Positions 1 to 8,468 of a stretch of 12,616 nucleotides of DNA are shown here, piece by piece. The notes under the pieces were generated by a model. That model did no database searches and was not told the DNA's origin. It worked only from the letters and a program-made list of their open reading frames with translations. The stretch is from Candidatus Nomurabacteria bacterium GW2011_GWF2_43_8 (lineage in GTDB: Bacteria > Patescibacteriota > Minisyncoccia > Phycocordibacterales > UBA9973), in NCBI GenBank assembly GCA_001000035.1, contig LCGX01000020.1:1-12616 (forward strand), read 5' to 3'. Position numbers and translations under genes: made by a program. Numbering within the stretch: the first letter of the stretch is position 1; each line of letters begins with the position of its first letter.

Positions 1-903
1 TTTTCTATTCCCAAGCTTTTACATTGCAATAATCTTGACGAAGTAGAGGAAAAAGATTTTCCTCTTGTTATTGATACGCTACACAGAAGACTGCTTGAGA
101 TGGGAGAATTGGTCCAAAAGAAAGACCTTGAAAATGCAATGATTTCTGGATTCCATCCATCAAAAAACATAGAACTTTCCGATGGCTATACTGCTTATAG
201 CGTAATAAAAGAATTGAGTAAAATAAATCTCACTAAAAAGCTTGAACTGACTAAGGTTAATTTCAAGGATGACGGCAAGGCGGTGCAGATGTATGCGATA
301 AGCCATTCAATTGTTTATTACGATAAAATCGCAGACCTTAATCAAAACAAAAAGAAAGCGGTTGATCAGGACCAAACACCACAGCAATTTTCCTTATTCC
401 AAGAAATTAAAAAGAAACAGCCGGAACTTGAAATTTTGCGTATGGAAATAAGGTTGAGTAAAAAGCCAAAGATGAACTCCGTAATGGAAAAATTGGGCTT
501 TCAGAAAAATCCTATTTTTAGGGATGTTTTCAAAAAAGATGTATGTCAAAAAATTGTAAGATGGTATTGGGAAACTATCATCAAAGGTGAAAATTTATTC
601 CTGTTTGAGCTTTCAAGCAATCCGAAACAAAAATATAAAGATGTGCTTAGGACCAATGAGAAAATGAAGCCGAAGCAAGCCATATATCTTATTGGGCTTG
701 ATGTGCTTTGTAAAGACGGAAGCGGTATAAGAGAACTTAGAGATATTTCCGAAAAAAGAATAACACAGAGGAATTGGTATTACATAAGTGATGGCATTAA
801 ATTACTTAATAAACTTGCCGATAAAAAGCCATTACATAGCTGGGTAAAGCAGATTGACACCGCCCTTGAGGAATTTAAGCCGTATAGGATTAACTCCCCT
901 TAG
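1..903 (+). CDS. Probable phage/plasmid replication protein (G2P/CRI-like), 5' end missing
   Basis: The reading frame is open from base 1, so the gene starts upstream of the window; the first internal ATG is at 100. About 300 codons are visible, ending in TAG. The stretch with VYYDKIADL followed by ELEILRMEIRLSKKPKM resembles the middle of replication proteins of filamentous phages and rolling-circle plasmids (gene II protein type), where a hydrophobic-Tyr-x-Lys segment precedes an 'LRfEvRlk' strand and a helical tail. The catalytic HUH and tyrosine motifs would lie upstream and cannot be seen. The protein is Lys-rich and soluble, with no membrane segment. It lies just ahead of a run that ends in a recombinase, which fits a replication gene of an integrated element. 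The family call is motif-level recognition only; it could be another DNA-binding protein of a mobile element. Confidence 0.5.
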   Translation, partial: FSIPKLLHCNNLDEVEEKDFPLVIDTLHRRLLEMGELVQKKDLENAMISGFHPSKNIELSDGYTAYSVIKELSKINLTKKLELTKVNFKDDGKAVQMYAISHSIVYYDKIADLNQNKKKAVDQDQTPQQFSLFQEIKKKQPELEILRMEIRLSKKPKMNSVMEKLGFQKNPIFRDVFKKDVCQKIVRWYWETIIKGENLFLFELSSNPKQKYKDVLRTNEKMKPKQAIYLIGLDVLCKDGSGIRELRDISEKRITQRNWYYISDGIKLLNKLADKKPLHSWVKQIDTALEEFKPYRINSP

Positions 904-948
904 CAGTTATCCCCTTATTAGATTTGCTATGTAAAGCATTGTAAAGTA

Positions 949-963
949 TGATATAATCAATAT
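949..963 (+). promoter_or_regulatory. Extended -10 promoter of the restriction/recombinase run, probably leaderless
   Basis: A perfect TATAAT lies at 952-957, preceded by TG one base upstream (949-950), forming an extended -10 element. No good -35 is visible 16-18 nt upstream. The ATG at 964 begins only 6 nt after the -10 box, so transcription should start at or next to the A of the start codon, giving a leaderless mRNA. It is the only convincing promoter before the five-gene run that follows. Confidence 0.65.
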
Positions 964-1140
964 ATGAAAAACTTAGAGGAACTAGATGAAAAACTGGAAA
1001 AAACTAATAGCCTAATTAGGTATATGAAAGAGATGGCAGAGAAAAAAAATGCACCTGAAGAAGCAAAACAAATTGCCAGAGAAACATTAACTAATTTAGA
1101 AGAAGAAAAACAGAAAATATTAAAAGAAATTAGAGATTAG
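964..1140 (+). CDS. 58-aa coiled-coil protein of unknown function
   Basis: An ATG at 964 opens a 58-codon frame ending in TAG at 1140, starting MKNLEELDEKLEKTNSL and ending KQKILKEIRD. The protein is almost entirely charged and helical, with Leu/Ile spaced as in a coiled coil and no Cys or Trp. It has its own strong extended -10 box and is followed after 4 nt by the HTH gene, so it is the first gene of the run. I do not recognise a family. By position it could be a small partner or regulator of the HTH protein or the restriction system, but that is inference. Confidence 0.6.
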   Translation: MKNLEELDEKLEKTNSLIRYMKEMAEKKNAPEEAKQIARETLTNLEEEKQKILKEIRD

Positions 1141-1144
1141 AAAT

Positions 1145-1327
1145 ATGACAAACAAAAAAGACGAGTTCTATAAGACAGAGGATTTAGCCAAAAAACTTAA
1201 AGTGAACATTATGACCATATACCGGTATATCAAGGCGGAAAAATTGAAAGCGTATAAAATTGGCAAGGAATACCGAATTGATAAAAAAGAGTTTGAGCGT
1301 TTTCTTAATAGCGTAAAGACAAAGTAG
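1145..1327 (+). CDS. Excisionase-family HTH DNA-binding protein (MerR-like, HTH_17)
   Basis: The 60-aa protein has the compact winged-helix pattern of excisionase-type domains: an early TEDLAKKLKVN recognition turn, TIYRYIKAEKLKAYKIG, then YRIDKKEFERFL at the C terminus. This pattern fills the whole length, as usual for single-domain Xis-like proteins. The ATG at 1145 lies 4 nt after the previous stop, and the stop (TAG) lies 2 nt before mod. Family members act as recombination directionality factors or small transcription regulators. The serine recombinase at the end of the same run makes a role in excision plausible; control of the restriction genes is the main alternative. Confidence 0.8.
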   Translation: MTNKKDEFYKTEDLAKKLKVNIMTIYRYIKAEKLKAYKIGKEYRIDKKEFERFLNSVKTK

Positions 1328-1329
1328 TT

Positions 1330-3297
1330 ATGAATAAATTAAAACAAACATTAGAAAAAATACTGAAACAAGAAGAATCTTTCCTTGATACTGAAACAAA
1401 GGAAATTAACTACAATAAAGTCAAGGATTCTGCTGATAAAATTGATAAAAAACTTATAGCGATTTTGGCTGAAAATAGAGAAACTAAAGATAAATTCTTT
1501 ACAAAGATTAAAGATGTATATGTTTTTAATGTCAATGACTTCAAATTTTTTCTAGATGAAAACAAGATAGATAATTCATATACACGATACGCAAATCAAA
1601 TCGGGCTTTCTAGTGATACAGACCTGTTAAAAAACAATACGGACGTAGTCCTAGATTTTCCATTTAAAGATTGTGTTTTAGAAGGTGGACAAAGCACAGA
1701 GGAAGGAACTGACAAATATTTTGAATATTCTGATAAGAGTAAAAACTATGAAGAAAAACAATCTGAAAGAAAAGAAGTTTTCTTTAACCAAATACTTGCT
1801 CAAGATGAAATTGATAGATTATTTGATAGAAAGGCATTAGTAAATTGGAAACGATACGAAAAAGACAGCACTAAAAACGGCGAACCGGTAAAAGAGATAA
1901 AAAGAGATAAAAACGGATTGATAAAAGAAAACCTTATTATTAAGGGAAATAATTTACTTGCCTTACATAGTCTAAAATCAGAATTTGCAGAAAAAATAAA
2001 ACTTATTTATATTGATCCACCATACAACACTGGCCTACAACAACACTTTCAAGCATTCTACTTGGCTCACATTTATGAAAAATAGGTTAGAGATTGCAAA
2101 AGAACTACTTAGCGATACCGGCTTCATTGCTATTACCATTGACCACATTGAATTATTTTATTTAGGAACTTTGGCTGATGAAGTGTTTGGTAGAAAAAAC
2201 AGAATTGGAATTATAACTATTGTAAATCAAGCTAGGGGTAGATGGATGGACAAGAACTTTTCAGCATCAAATGAGTTTATGCTAGTTTATTCAAAAGAGG
2301 AAGGAACTAACATGAAAAAAAGAAAGAAAAATTTAATCTAAAAGATGATAAGGGTAATTACTATTTAAAAAATTATATTGTTATTCAAGGAGGTGGCGGT
2401 GGTGTTGCTCGGAAAGATAAACCAAATTTCTGGTATCCAATCTTTGTAAGTAAAGATTTGAAACACGTTTCTTTGGAAAAGAAAAATGGATATGAAGAGG
2501 TTTTACCTATTACTAATTCAGGGAAAGAACTAACTTGGATTACTACACCAGATACATTCATTCAGAGATATGGTGAAGGCGAAGTTGTTTTACAAAGAGA
2601 AAAAGGAAAAATTGTTGTATATAGAAAATTCAGAGAACAACAGATTATTACTACGCATTGGCTTGATTCAAGATATAATTCTACATCTCACGGAACACTC
2701 CTTTTAGAAAAGATAACCGGCAGAAAAGATTTTAGCTATCCAAAATCTTTATATGCTGTTATGGACACATTAAAACTAATGACTTCAGATGATGACATTA
2801 TTTTAGATTTTCACGCTGGTTCAGGCACAACAGGACACGCAACGCTAGAGCTTAATAAGGAGGACGGTGGAAATAGAAAATTTATTTTGGTTGAACAACT
2901 AGATGAACACATAAAAATATGCGTTGAAAGGAATCAGAAAATATTAAAAAATGAAAAGATAAATGATTCTTTTATTTATTTTGAGCTTGCAAAATGGAAC
3001 GAACAGGCAAAAGAAGAAATAAATGATGCTAAGGATTTAAAAACATTAGAAAAAATGTTTGATAGTTTCTATGAAAAATACTTCCTTAATTATAATGTAA
3101 AAGTTAAAGATTTTAAAGAGAAGGTTCTTAAGGAAGAAAACTTCAAAAAATTAACTCTTAATGACCAAAAGAAAATGTTTTTGGTAATGCTTGATTTGAA
3201 TCAAATGTATGTTCAGGAAAGTGAAATAGCAGATAAGCAGTTTGGAATTAACAAAGAGGATCAGAAACTTACTAAAGAGTTTTACCAAAATAAATAG
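1330..3297 (+). pseudogene. mod: Type III restriction-modification methyltransferase (Mod), broken by two frameshifts
   Basis: The encoded enzyme would be a beta-class adenine methyltransferase that also provides target recognition for the type III complex. Frame 1 from ATG 1330 encodes about 235 residues up to the catalytic motif IV, LIYIDPPYNTG (Asp near residue 229). Immediately after it the frame is lost: HSTWLTFMKNRLEIAKELL, the normal continuation, is in frame 2 (about 2037-2320). Frame 1 resumes near the A7 run at 2315-2321 with the GGGGGVARKDKPNFWYPI segment and the SAM-binding motif I DFHAGSGTTGHATLEL (from 2806). Compared with family spacing, about 14 nt seem lost at the first break, and one A lost (or a slippage needed) at the second. 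Spacing to both neighbours is 2 nt (TAG-TT-ATG on both sides). Sequencing or assembly error, real decay, and phase-variable slippage at A7 (second break only) are all possible. Confidence 0.85.
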
Positions 3298-3299
3298 TT

Positions 3300-6002
3300 A
3301 TGGAGAATCTATACGAAAAGCTTAATACTCAAAAAGACGCCATAAAGAAGTATGCCCCTAATGTTATTGCTATTCCCAAATATATTTTAGATAACTTAAA
3401 ATATGAGTTTTTTGACTGGCAAAAAGAGGCTTTTGAGAATCTCTTGATGTATGAAAATGATCATAAAAAATATCCTGCTCATTTGATGTTTAATATGGCT
3501 ACCGGCACAGGAAAAACTCTTCTAATGGCTGGAGCTGTCTTATATTATTATAAACAGGGGTATAGAAAGTTTATTTTCTTTGTGAATCAAAACAATATCG
3601 TTGACAAAACAGAAAATAACTTTATTGACAAAACCCATTATAAATATCTTTTCAAAGAAAAGATTGTTGTTGATGATAAGACAATTGAAATAAAGAAAGT
3701 AAATACTTTTTCAAAAAATACTAACAATATTGAGATTAAATTTACAACTATTCAAAAACTATATAATGATATTCATATTGAAAAAGAAAATCAGGTATAT
3801 CTAGACGATTTAATTAAGAAAGATATTGTAATGCTTGCTGATGAGGCTCATCACTTAAACGCCGATACTAAAAGTAAAAATGGACAGGAAGCCCTAGAAT
3901 TAAATATTGAATTGAAAGAAAATGCCAGCGAAAAAGAAATTGAAAAGAAAGGATGGGAACATACAGTAATAGAACTTTTGTTAAATAAAAATGGAAAAAG
4001 TGAAGGTAATAAAAATATCCTTCTAGAATTTACAGCCACCATACCCGAAAATCAGAAAGTGGTTGATAAATATGCTCCTAAAACAATTTATAAATTTGGA
4101 TTGAAAGAATTTTTATCTGCTGGATATACCAAAGAAATAAATCTTGTTTCTTCTACTCTTGAAAAGAAAGAGCGTATATTGCAAGTGCTTATTTTTAATT
4201 GGTATAGACACACAATTGCTCTAAAAAACAATATCTCTAACTTTAAACCGGTAATTCTTTTTAGAAGTAAAACAATTAATGAATCAGAAAAGGATTTTGA
4301 ATATTTTTTGAAACTGGTTAAGAAATTGGAAACAAATGATTTTGATTTTTTGAAAAACATTCAAGACAAGTTTAATGAGGAAGAAGAGATATATGAACAG
4401 GGAAAATCTAGAGTGCTTGATGTTGTTGAATTTATTAAAAAAGAAAATATCAAAAAAGTAGAAATAATTAAGTTTATTAAGGACAACTTTGAAGAGCGAA
4501 ATTGTATCATTACCAACTCAAAAACAAACAAAACACAAACAGAAAAAACGGACGAAGATCAAGAAAAACTACTTAATAGCCTAGAAAACAAAAATAATCA
4601 CATTAGGGCAATCTTTACTGTAAATAGACTAACTGAGGGCTGGGATGTTTTAAATCTATTTGACATTGTGCGTTTATACAAAGGACGAGATGAAGGTCAA
4701 GACACTAAAGGAGAAAGAAAAGCTGGAAGTGCAACTATTTCAGAAATTCAGCTTATCGGACGAGGTGTTAGATACTGCCCTTTTACTCATAAGGATATGC
4801 AAAAGAATAAAAGAAAATTTGATGAAAACCTTAAAAATGAAATGAGGGTTTTAGAGGAATTGTATTATCATAGTGATTCAGACCATAGGTATATTGACGA
4901 ATTAAAGCGAGAGTTAAAGAAAAAAGGCTTTATTGATGATGGGAAAATTATTAAAAGATTTAAGCTTAAAAAAGAATTTATAGATAGCGATTTTTATAAG
5001 GATATAATGGTTTGGAAAAATGAGCAAATTGATAATCCTGAACGAAAAAAAACAACATTAGAAGACTTGAGAAAAGACTTTGAATTTAAATATGATTTAC
5101 ATAATTTAGGGATCAAAGAACAGGAACTAGATTTTGATAGTGATGATACTGACAAAGAAAGACTAGTTATTAGTGAATCTGGATCAAAGACAATTCCAAT
5201 TAAGATAAAAGTTTTTGACAAACACATATTCTATAAAGCTTTGAGCGAAAAAGCTAAAGCCGATAAATCATTATTTAGATTTGAATTACTTAAAGAAGAA
5301 TTGAATATTGAAAGCATTGAGGATTTTAGGAAAGATTTTATAGGGAATTTTGAGATAAGAATTATTACGAAAGATAAAGAATTTGAGGAAATAACGAACA
5401 AAGAAAAACTATCTATATTACTTAAGTTTTTTGACGAATTATTATTTGCATTAAAATCAAACATTAATCCATATAAGGGAACTGAATTTAGAGCCGGTAA
5501 ATTCAAAGACTTCTTCAATGAGATAAAGGAGAAAAATGTTAAAAAAGACGAACATAGCCAAAGACTGGAAGATGAGCTTAAATATGAAGATTGGTATGTA
5601 GTAGATTCTTTTTATGGAACTTCGGAAGAAAAAGGGTTGATTGAATTTATAAAAGAAACTATTGAAAACTTACAGAATAAATATAAGAAAGTTTATCTTC
5701 TAAGGAATGAGGAGCAATATAAAATATATGATTTTAAAACAGGGCAAGGTTTTCAACCTGACTTTATTCTTTTCTTAAAAGAAACACAGAAACTTTGTTA
5801 TCAGGTATTTATTGAACCTAAGGGAGATATGCTACTTGATACAGATAAATGGAAGAATGATTTTTTAAGAGAAATAACAAAAAAATACCCAAAAAATGTA
5901 TTAAAGGCAGAAAGTAAAGATTATATCTTGATTGGGCTTCCTTTATTTAATCAAAATGAAAATCAGGAGTTTATGGAAGAATATAATAAAATAATCACAT
6001 AA
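3300..6002 (+). CDS. res: Type III restriction enzyme Res subunit (helicase-nuclease)
   Basis: This 900-aa protein is the ATP-dependent translocase and nuclease of a type III system. Helicase motifs are in order: Walker A ATGTGKT (residues 67-73), DEAH (181-184), TAT in LEFTATIPE (245-247), and motif VI IGRGVRYCPF (about 486-495). The C terminus carries the PD-(D/E)xK nuclease: FQPDF with Asp about 821, then IEPKG with Glu about 839 and Lys about 841. The length is normal for the family and the frame is unbroken. The ATG follows the mod stop by 2 nt, so translation is probably coupled. Type III Res depends on Mod for DNA recognition, so with mod out of frame this intact enzyme should be inactive rather than toxic. 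Confidence 0.95.
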   Translation: MENLYEKLNTQKDAIKKYAPNVIAIPKYILDNLKYEFFDWQKEAFENLLMYENDHKKYPAHLMFNMATGTGKTLLMAGAVLYYYKQGYRKFIFFVNQNNIVDKTENNFIDKTHYKYLFKEKIVVDDKTIEIKKVNTFSKNTNNIEIKFTTIQKLYNDIHIEKENQVYLDDLIKKDIVMLADEAHHLNADTKSKNGQEALELNIELKENASEKEIEKKGWEHTVIELLLNKNGKSEGNKNILLEFTATIPENQKVVDKYAPKTIYKFGLKEFLSAGYTKEINLVSSTLEKKERILQVLIFNWYRHTIALKNNISNFKPVILFRSKTINESEKDFEYFLKLVKKLETNDFDFLKNIQDKFNEEEEIYEQGKSRVLDVVEFIKKENIKKVEIIKFIKDNFEERNCIITNSKTNKTQTEKTDEDQEKLLNSLENKNNHIRAIFTVNRLTEGWDVLNLFDIVRLYKGRDEGQDTKGERKAGSATISEIQLIGRGVRYCPFTHKDMQKNKRKFDENLKNEMRVLEELYYHSDSDHRYIDELKRELKKKGFIDDGKIIKRFKLKKEFIDSDFYKDIMVWKNEQIDNPERKKTTLEDLRKDFEFKYDLHNLGIKEQELDFDSDDTDKERLVISESGSKTIPIKIKVFDKHIFYKALSEKAKADKSLFRFELLKEELNIESIEDFRKDFIGNFEIRIITKDKEFEEITNKEKLSILLKFFDELLFALKSNINPYKGTEFRAGKFKDFFNEIKEKNVKKDEHSQRLEDELKYEDWYVVDSFYGTSEEKGLIEFIKETIENLQNKYKKVYLLRNEEQYKIYDFKTGQGFQPDFILFLKETQKLCYQVFIEPKGDMLLDTDKWKNDFLREITKKYPKNVLKAESKDYILIGLPLFNQNENQEFMEEYNKIIT

Positions 6003-6005
6003 TTT

Positions 6006-7496
6006 ATGAAAGCAATAATATTAGCTAGAGTTTCAACTGAAGATCAAATGCAAGAAGGATATTCTATACCGGCTCAACTTCAGCGAGCCAGAGAATATTG
6101 TCAAAGAAAAAGTTTAATAATTCAGAGCGAATATCCTTTTGATGAATCTTCTACTAAGGACCAAAGAAAGAAGTTTGATAAGATTATAGAAGAAGTAAAA
6201 AAATCAAAAGAAACAATTGCCCTAGTAGTGGAAACAGTAGATAGACTACAAAGAAGTTTTAAAGAATCTGTAATGCTTGAAGAGCTTAGAAAAACAGGCA
6301 ACCTTGAAATACATTTTATAAGAGAAAATCTCGTAATACATAAAGATTCCAACAGCTCGGAAATACAGAGATGGGATTTAGGTGTGTTTGTCGCAAAAAG
6401 CTATGTATTGCAACTTAGCGATAATGTGAAAAGAAGTTTTGAAGCCAAAAGACGAAATGGCGAGATAACTTGTAATCCGCCTATTGGTTATATAAATGTT
6501 TATGATAATGCAGGAAAAAGGATTGATGTAATACCCGATCCAGACAAAGCACATTTCATTCAGAAAATGTTTGAGCTATACGCAACCGGCAATCATTCAA
6601 CCCTTACGATAAGACAAGAAATGATTAAAATTGGATTTAGAAGTAAGGCAGGGAAAAAGTTGGCGTTAAGTATGATAGATAAAATCCTCAATGACACTTT
6701 CTACTATGGAATAGCGTATTCAAGGACTAAAAAGATTTCTTGGAATCATAAATATAAACCGCTTATAACTAGAGAGCTATTTAACAGATGCCAAGACATA
6801 AGAAAGGGCTGGGGCAAAAAGCCGTTTCAGTATGCTTCAAAGCCGTATATCTTTAGAGGGCTGGTCCGGTGCGGTAAATGCGGATGTGCTATGAGTCCCG
6901 AAACCGCTAAGGGTAAATTTATCTACTACTCTTGCACTAACGCTAGAAAGAGCATTTGTGATGAGAAAGTATACGTGCCGGAAAAGGACTTTCTAAAGCC
7001 TATATACGAGGTCCTAGACGCATTTGAGAGCATACCGCAGAAGAAGATAGACGAAATTGTGGAAGCCCTAAGGAAGACAAACGAGAATAAAGACCTTTAC
7101 CATAAAGAAGCTATTAAGTCGCTACAAAGCGAATATAACGCCATTCAGGCACGCCTTAGCCGTCTTACAGACCTACTCCTAGACCAGAGTATTACTAAGG
7201 AAGATTATGACAAGAAGTTGAAAGAGATGAAAGAAAAGCAGTATGAAATAAACATACAAGTTGAAGACCATACTAGAGCAGATGAAAATTACTACATTAC
7301 AGCTTCTAATGTGCTGAATCTAGCTAAAAGAGCGAAAGAATTATTTATAAGTTCTGAAATCCCAGAAAAAAGAGCAATTTTGAATTACCTACTTCAGAAC
7401 TGCACCGCAAATGGAAAAAAGCTAGAGTTTTCCTTGCGTTCTCCGTTCAATCACATACTAGAATTTGCTAATCAACCAACTTGGCTCCGGGGGTAG
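6006..7496 (+). CDS. Large serine recombinase (resolvase/integrase)
   Basis: A 496-aa site-specific recombinase. The N-terminal catalytic domain opens MKAIILARVSTEDQ with the nucleophile Ser10, and ETVDRLQRS provides a conserved arginine region. The recombinase domain follows (NPPIGYINVYDN, then PDPDKAHFIQKMFELYATG). A zinc ribbon has Cys289, Cys292, Cys310 and Cys318, and a coiled-coil arm spans about 345-420. The ATG lies 3 nt after the res stop, so it appears to be in the restriction run. The final codons (TWLRG, stop TAG) lie inside the 3' end of tRNA-Asn, a 15-nt overlap on opposite strands, so the protein end may be supplied by the insertion target. It probably drives integration and excision of the element to its left. 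There is no Shine-Dalgarno. Confidence 0.92.
   Translation: MKAIILARVSTEDQMQEGYSIPAQLQRAREYCQRKSLIIQSEYPFDESSTKDQRKKFDKIIEEVKKSKETIALVVETVDRLQRSFKESVMLEELRKTGNLEIHFIRENLVIHKDSNSSEIQRWDLGVFVAKSYVLQLSDNVKRSFEAKRRNGEITCNPPIGYINVYDNAGKRIDVIPDPDKAHFIQKMFELYATGNHSTLTIRQEMIKIGFRSKAGKKLALSMIDKILNDTFYYGIAYSRTKKISWNHKYKPLITRELFNRCQDIRKGWGKKPFQYASKPYIFRGLVRCGKCGCAMSPETAKGKFIYYSCTNARKSICDEKVYVPEKDFLKPIYEVLDAFESIPQKKIDEIVEALRKTNENKDLYHKEAIKSLQSEYNAIQARLSRLTDLLLDQSITKEDYDKKLKEMKEKQYEINIQVEDHTRADENYYITASNVLNLAKRAKELFISSEIPEKRAILNYLLQNCTANGKKLEFSLRSPFNHILEFANQPTWLRG
7482..7496. other. Probable element/chromosome junction at the tRNA-Asn 3' end
   Basis: The recombinase stop codon and its preceding codons overlap the 3' acceptor strand and CCA of tRNA-Asn. 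Recombinase genes usually sit next to their attachment site, and tRNA 3' ends are common targets, so this is the likely attachment half-site. No second copy of the tRNA end is present in the window, so the other boundary must be upstream of base 1. Serine recombinases can use very short cores, so no long direct repeat is required. Confidence 0.4.
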
Positions 7497-7522
7497 GGAT
7501 CGAACCTACGACCAACCGCTTA

Positions 7523-7773
7523 CACTTTATCTCCTATTACTAGAAGTGTGGACTATATCATCTCCATGTTTGCAATTCGAATCGCAAATTTAGGAGCAAG
7601 GCGCTTCCTCCGACACACGTCAGAGTACTCTCATAAAGAGATAGTCTCTACACCTTCCCTAAAAATTTTAGGGCTTGGCTCGGGATTACCCTGAGAGTTT
7701 ATCTCGAAGGGCTTCCCCGAATTCACCTTGTTTTTCATCCTAAGTTTTCTTAGGAAGCTGCAATACTTATTTC
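7523..7773 (-). ncRNA. Group I self-splicing intron in tRNA-Asn (IC3-like)
   Basis: The 251-nt intervening sequence begins after a U (end of exon 1, CTGT) and ends with G, as group I splicing requires. Exon 1 CUGU pairs with GCAG about 13 nt into the intron (P1, with the U-G wobble at the splice site). CCUAAG/CUUAGG forms P2. The core reads AAUUCGGGGAAGCCC (P4/P5 5' strands), GGUAAUCCCGAGCCAAGCCC (P5/P4/J) and GGAAGGUGUAGAGACUAU (P6/P3/P7), closing with GAUAUAGUCC, which pairs perfectly with GACUAU (P7). CUCU-UUAU-GAGAG fits P8. The core closely resembles cyanobacterial tRNA-Leu introns as I remember them. There is no endonuclease ORF. Confidence 0.93.
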
Positions 7774-7836
7774 ACAGGCGGCCGCTCTACCGCTGAGCTA
7801 CCCCGGAATAAATTAAATTTCCAAAGAACCCTTGTT

Positions 7837-7864
7837 ATATTAGCAAAATTTAAAGAAAAAACAA
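7837..7864 (-). promoter_or_regulatory. Possible promoter of tRNA-Asn
   Basis: On the minus strand TTGTTT (7864-7859) and TAATAT (7842-7837) are separated by 16 nt, about 30 nt before the tRNA 5' end. No terminator is visible between the HD-domain gene and the tRNA, so co-transcription with that gene is equally possible. Confidence 0.35.
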
Positions 7865-7865
7865 A

Positions 7866-8462
7866 CTATTTATTTTTGGGTCTGTCGTAGTAGGTTTGTT
7901 TTGCTTCTTCCAACACTTCTTCAAATATATCTTTTAGGTATGGAGATCTTGTTAAAAATTCCTCTCCTTTATCGCAAAATTGTTGGTAGCTTACGCCATA
8001 TTCCCTATAAGGGCGCCAACCATCTATATATCCCAAAACAATTGATTGTACCTTGTCGACACCCCACACAAATTGTGCTTCCTCGTCGTTTTTAATTTCG
8101 TAGTTTTTTAAAGTTTCGATAAATTCAGAAAAGTCCCCAAACTCCAATGAAAGTTTTTTTAATTCCTCGCCCTCTTTTTCTTTTTTTGCCCGTCTTTCCT
8201 CTTCTTTGGCGTACGTATTTACATCTTGTCCCTGACCCCTTTCAATAAGATCATGCACCAGGGCATATTTTAATATTTTTTCAATATCTAGTGGTGGTCG
8301 TATTATATTAAAAATTCTCCAACAGAACATGGCAAGAGAGAAACTATGCTCAACCACATTTTCGCGTCTGTTTGTCTGGGGGATATAATGATTCCTGTTT
8401 ACTTTCATTATATCTACCATAAGTTCCTCTAATTGCTTGAGTTTCTTGAATTCTTTCGACAT
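7866..8462 (-). CDS. HD-domain phosphohydrolase (YfbR/HDDC2-like nucleotidase family)
   Basis: A 198-aa soluble protein with the metal-binding residues of HD hydrolases in order: ENVVEHSFSLAMF (His39), ALVHDLIE (His70-Asp71, Glu74), a downstream Asp near 80 in GQGQD, and VDKVQSIV (Asp136). The spacing and the R-x-E-x-V-x-E-H start match the HD_3 group, which includes 5'-deoxynucleotidases such as YfbR. A likely role is hydrolysis of nucleoside monophosphates, but the exact substrate cannot be read. The section between Asp80 and Asp136 has a Lys/Glu-rich helix (KEEERRAKKEKEGEELKK). The ATG at 8462 has a TATAAT box 6 nt upstream, supporting this start and a leaderless mRNA. The tRNA-Asn gene follows 58 nt downstream. 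Confidence 0.8.
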   Translation of the reverse strand: MSKEFKKLKQLEELMVDIMKVNRNHYIPQTNRRENVVEHSFSLAMFCWRIFNIIRPPLDIEKILKYALVHDLIERGQGQDVNTYAKEEERRAKKEKEGEELKKLSLEFGDFSEFIETLKNYEIKNDEEAQFVWGVDKVQSIVLGYIDGWRPYREYGVSYQQFCDKGEEFLTRSPYLKDIFEEVLEEAKQTYYDRPKNK

Positions 8463-8468
8463 CCCTAG

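Larger units (their letters stand above)
7482..7807 (-). tRNA. tRNA-Asn(GUU), split by a group I intron
   Basis: Exon 1 (7807 to 7774) gives acceptor TCCGGGG, D-arm GCTC-AGCGGTA-GAGC and anticodon 5' stem GCCGC. Exon 2 (7522 to 7482) gives anticodon 3' stem GCGGT, T-arm GTAGG-TTCGATC-CCTAC, acceptor CCCCGGA, discriminator G and an encoded CCA. Joining 7774 to 7522 yields the 7-base loop CTGTTAA, so the anticodon is GTT (Asn), and all stems pair. The spliced length is 75 nt. The interruption falls between bases 35 and 36 of the anticodon. The gene lies 58 nt downstream of the HD-domain gene on the same strand and overlaps the recombinase 3' end on the other strand. Confidence 0.93.

Noticed and set aside
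2310..2325. Programmed -1 ribosomal frameshifting at the A7 run in mod
   Set aside because: The shift direction fits, but the heptamer is not a good in-phase X-XXY-YYZ site, and the other mod break needs about 14 missing bases, so a programmed event would not restore the protein.
7497..7806. Reading the stretch between recombinase and HD gene as two partial tRNAs or a disrupted tRNA
   Set aside because: The two halves pair perfectly and the interruption has a complete group I core with proper splice-site bases, so it is one intron-containing gene.
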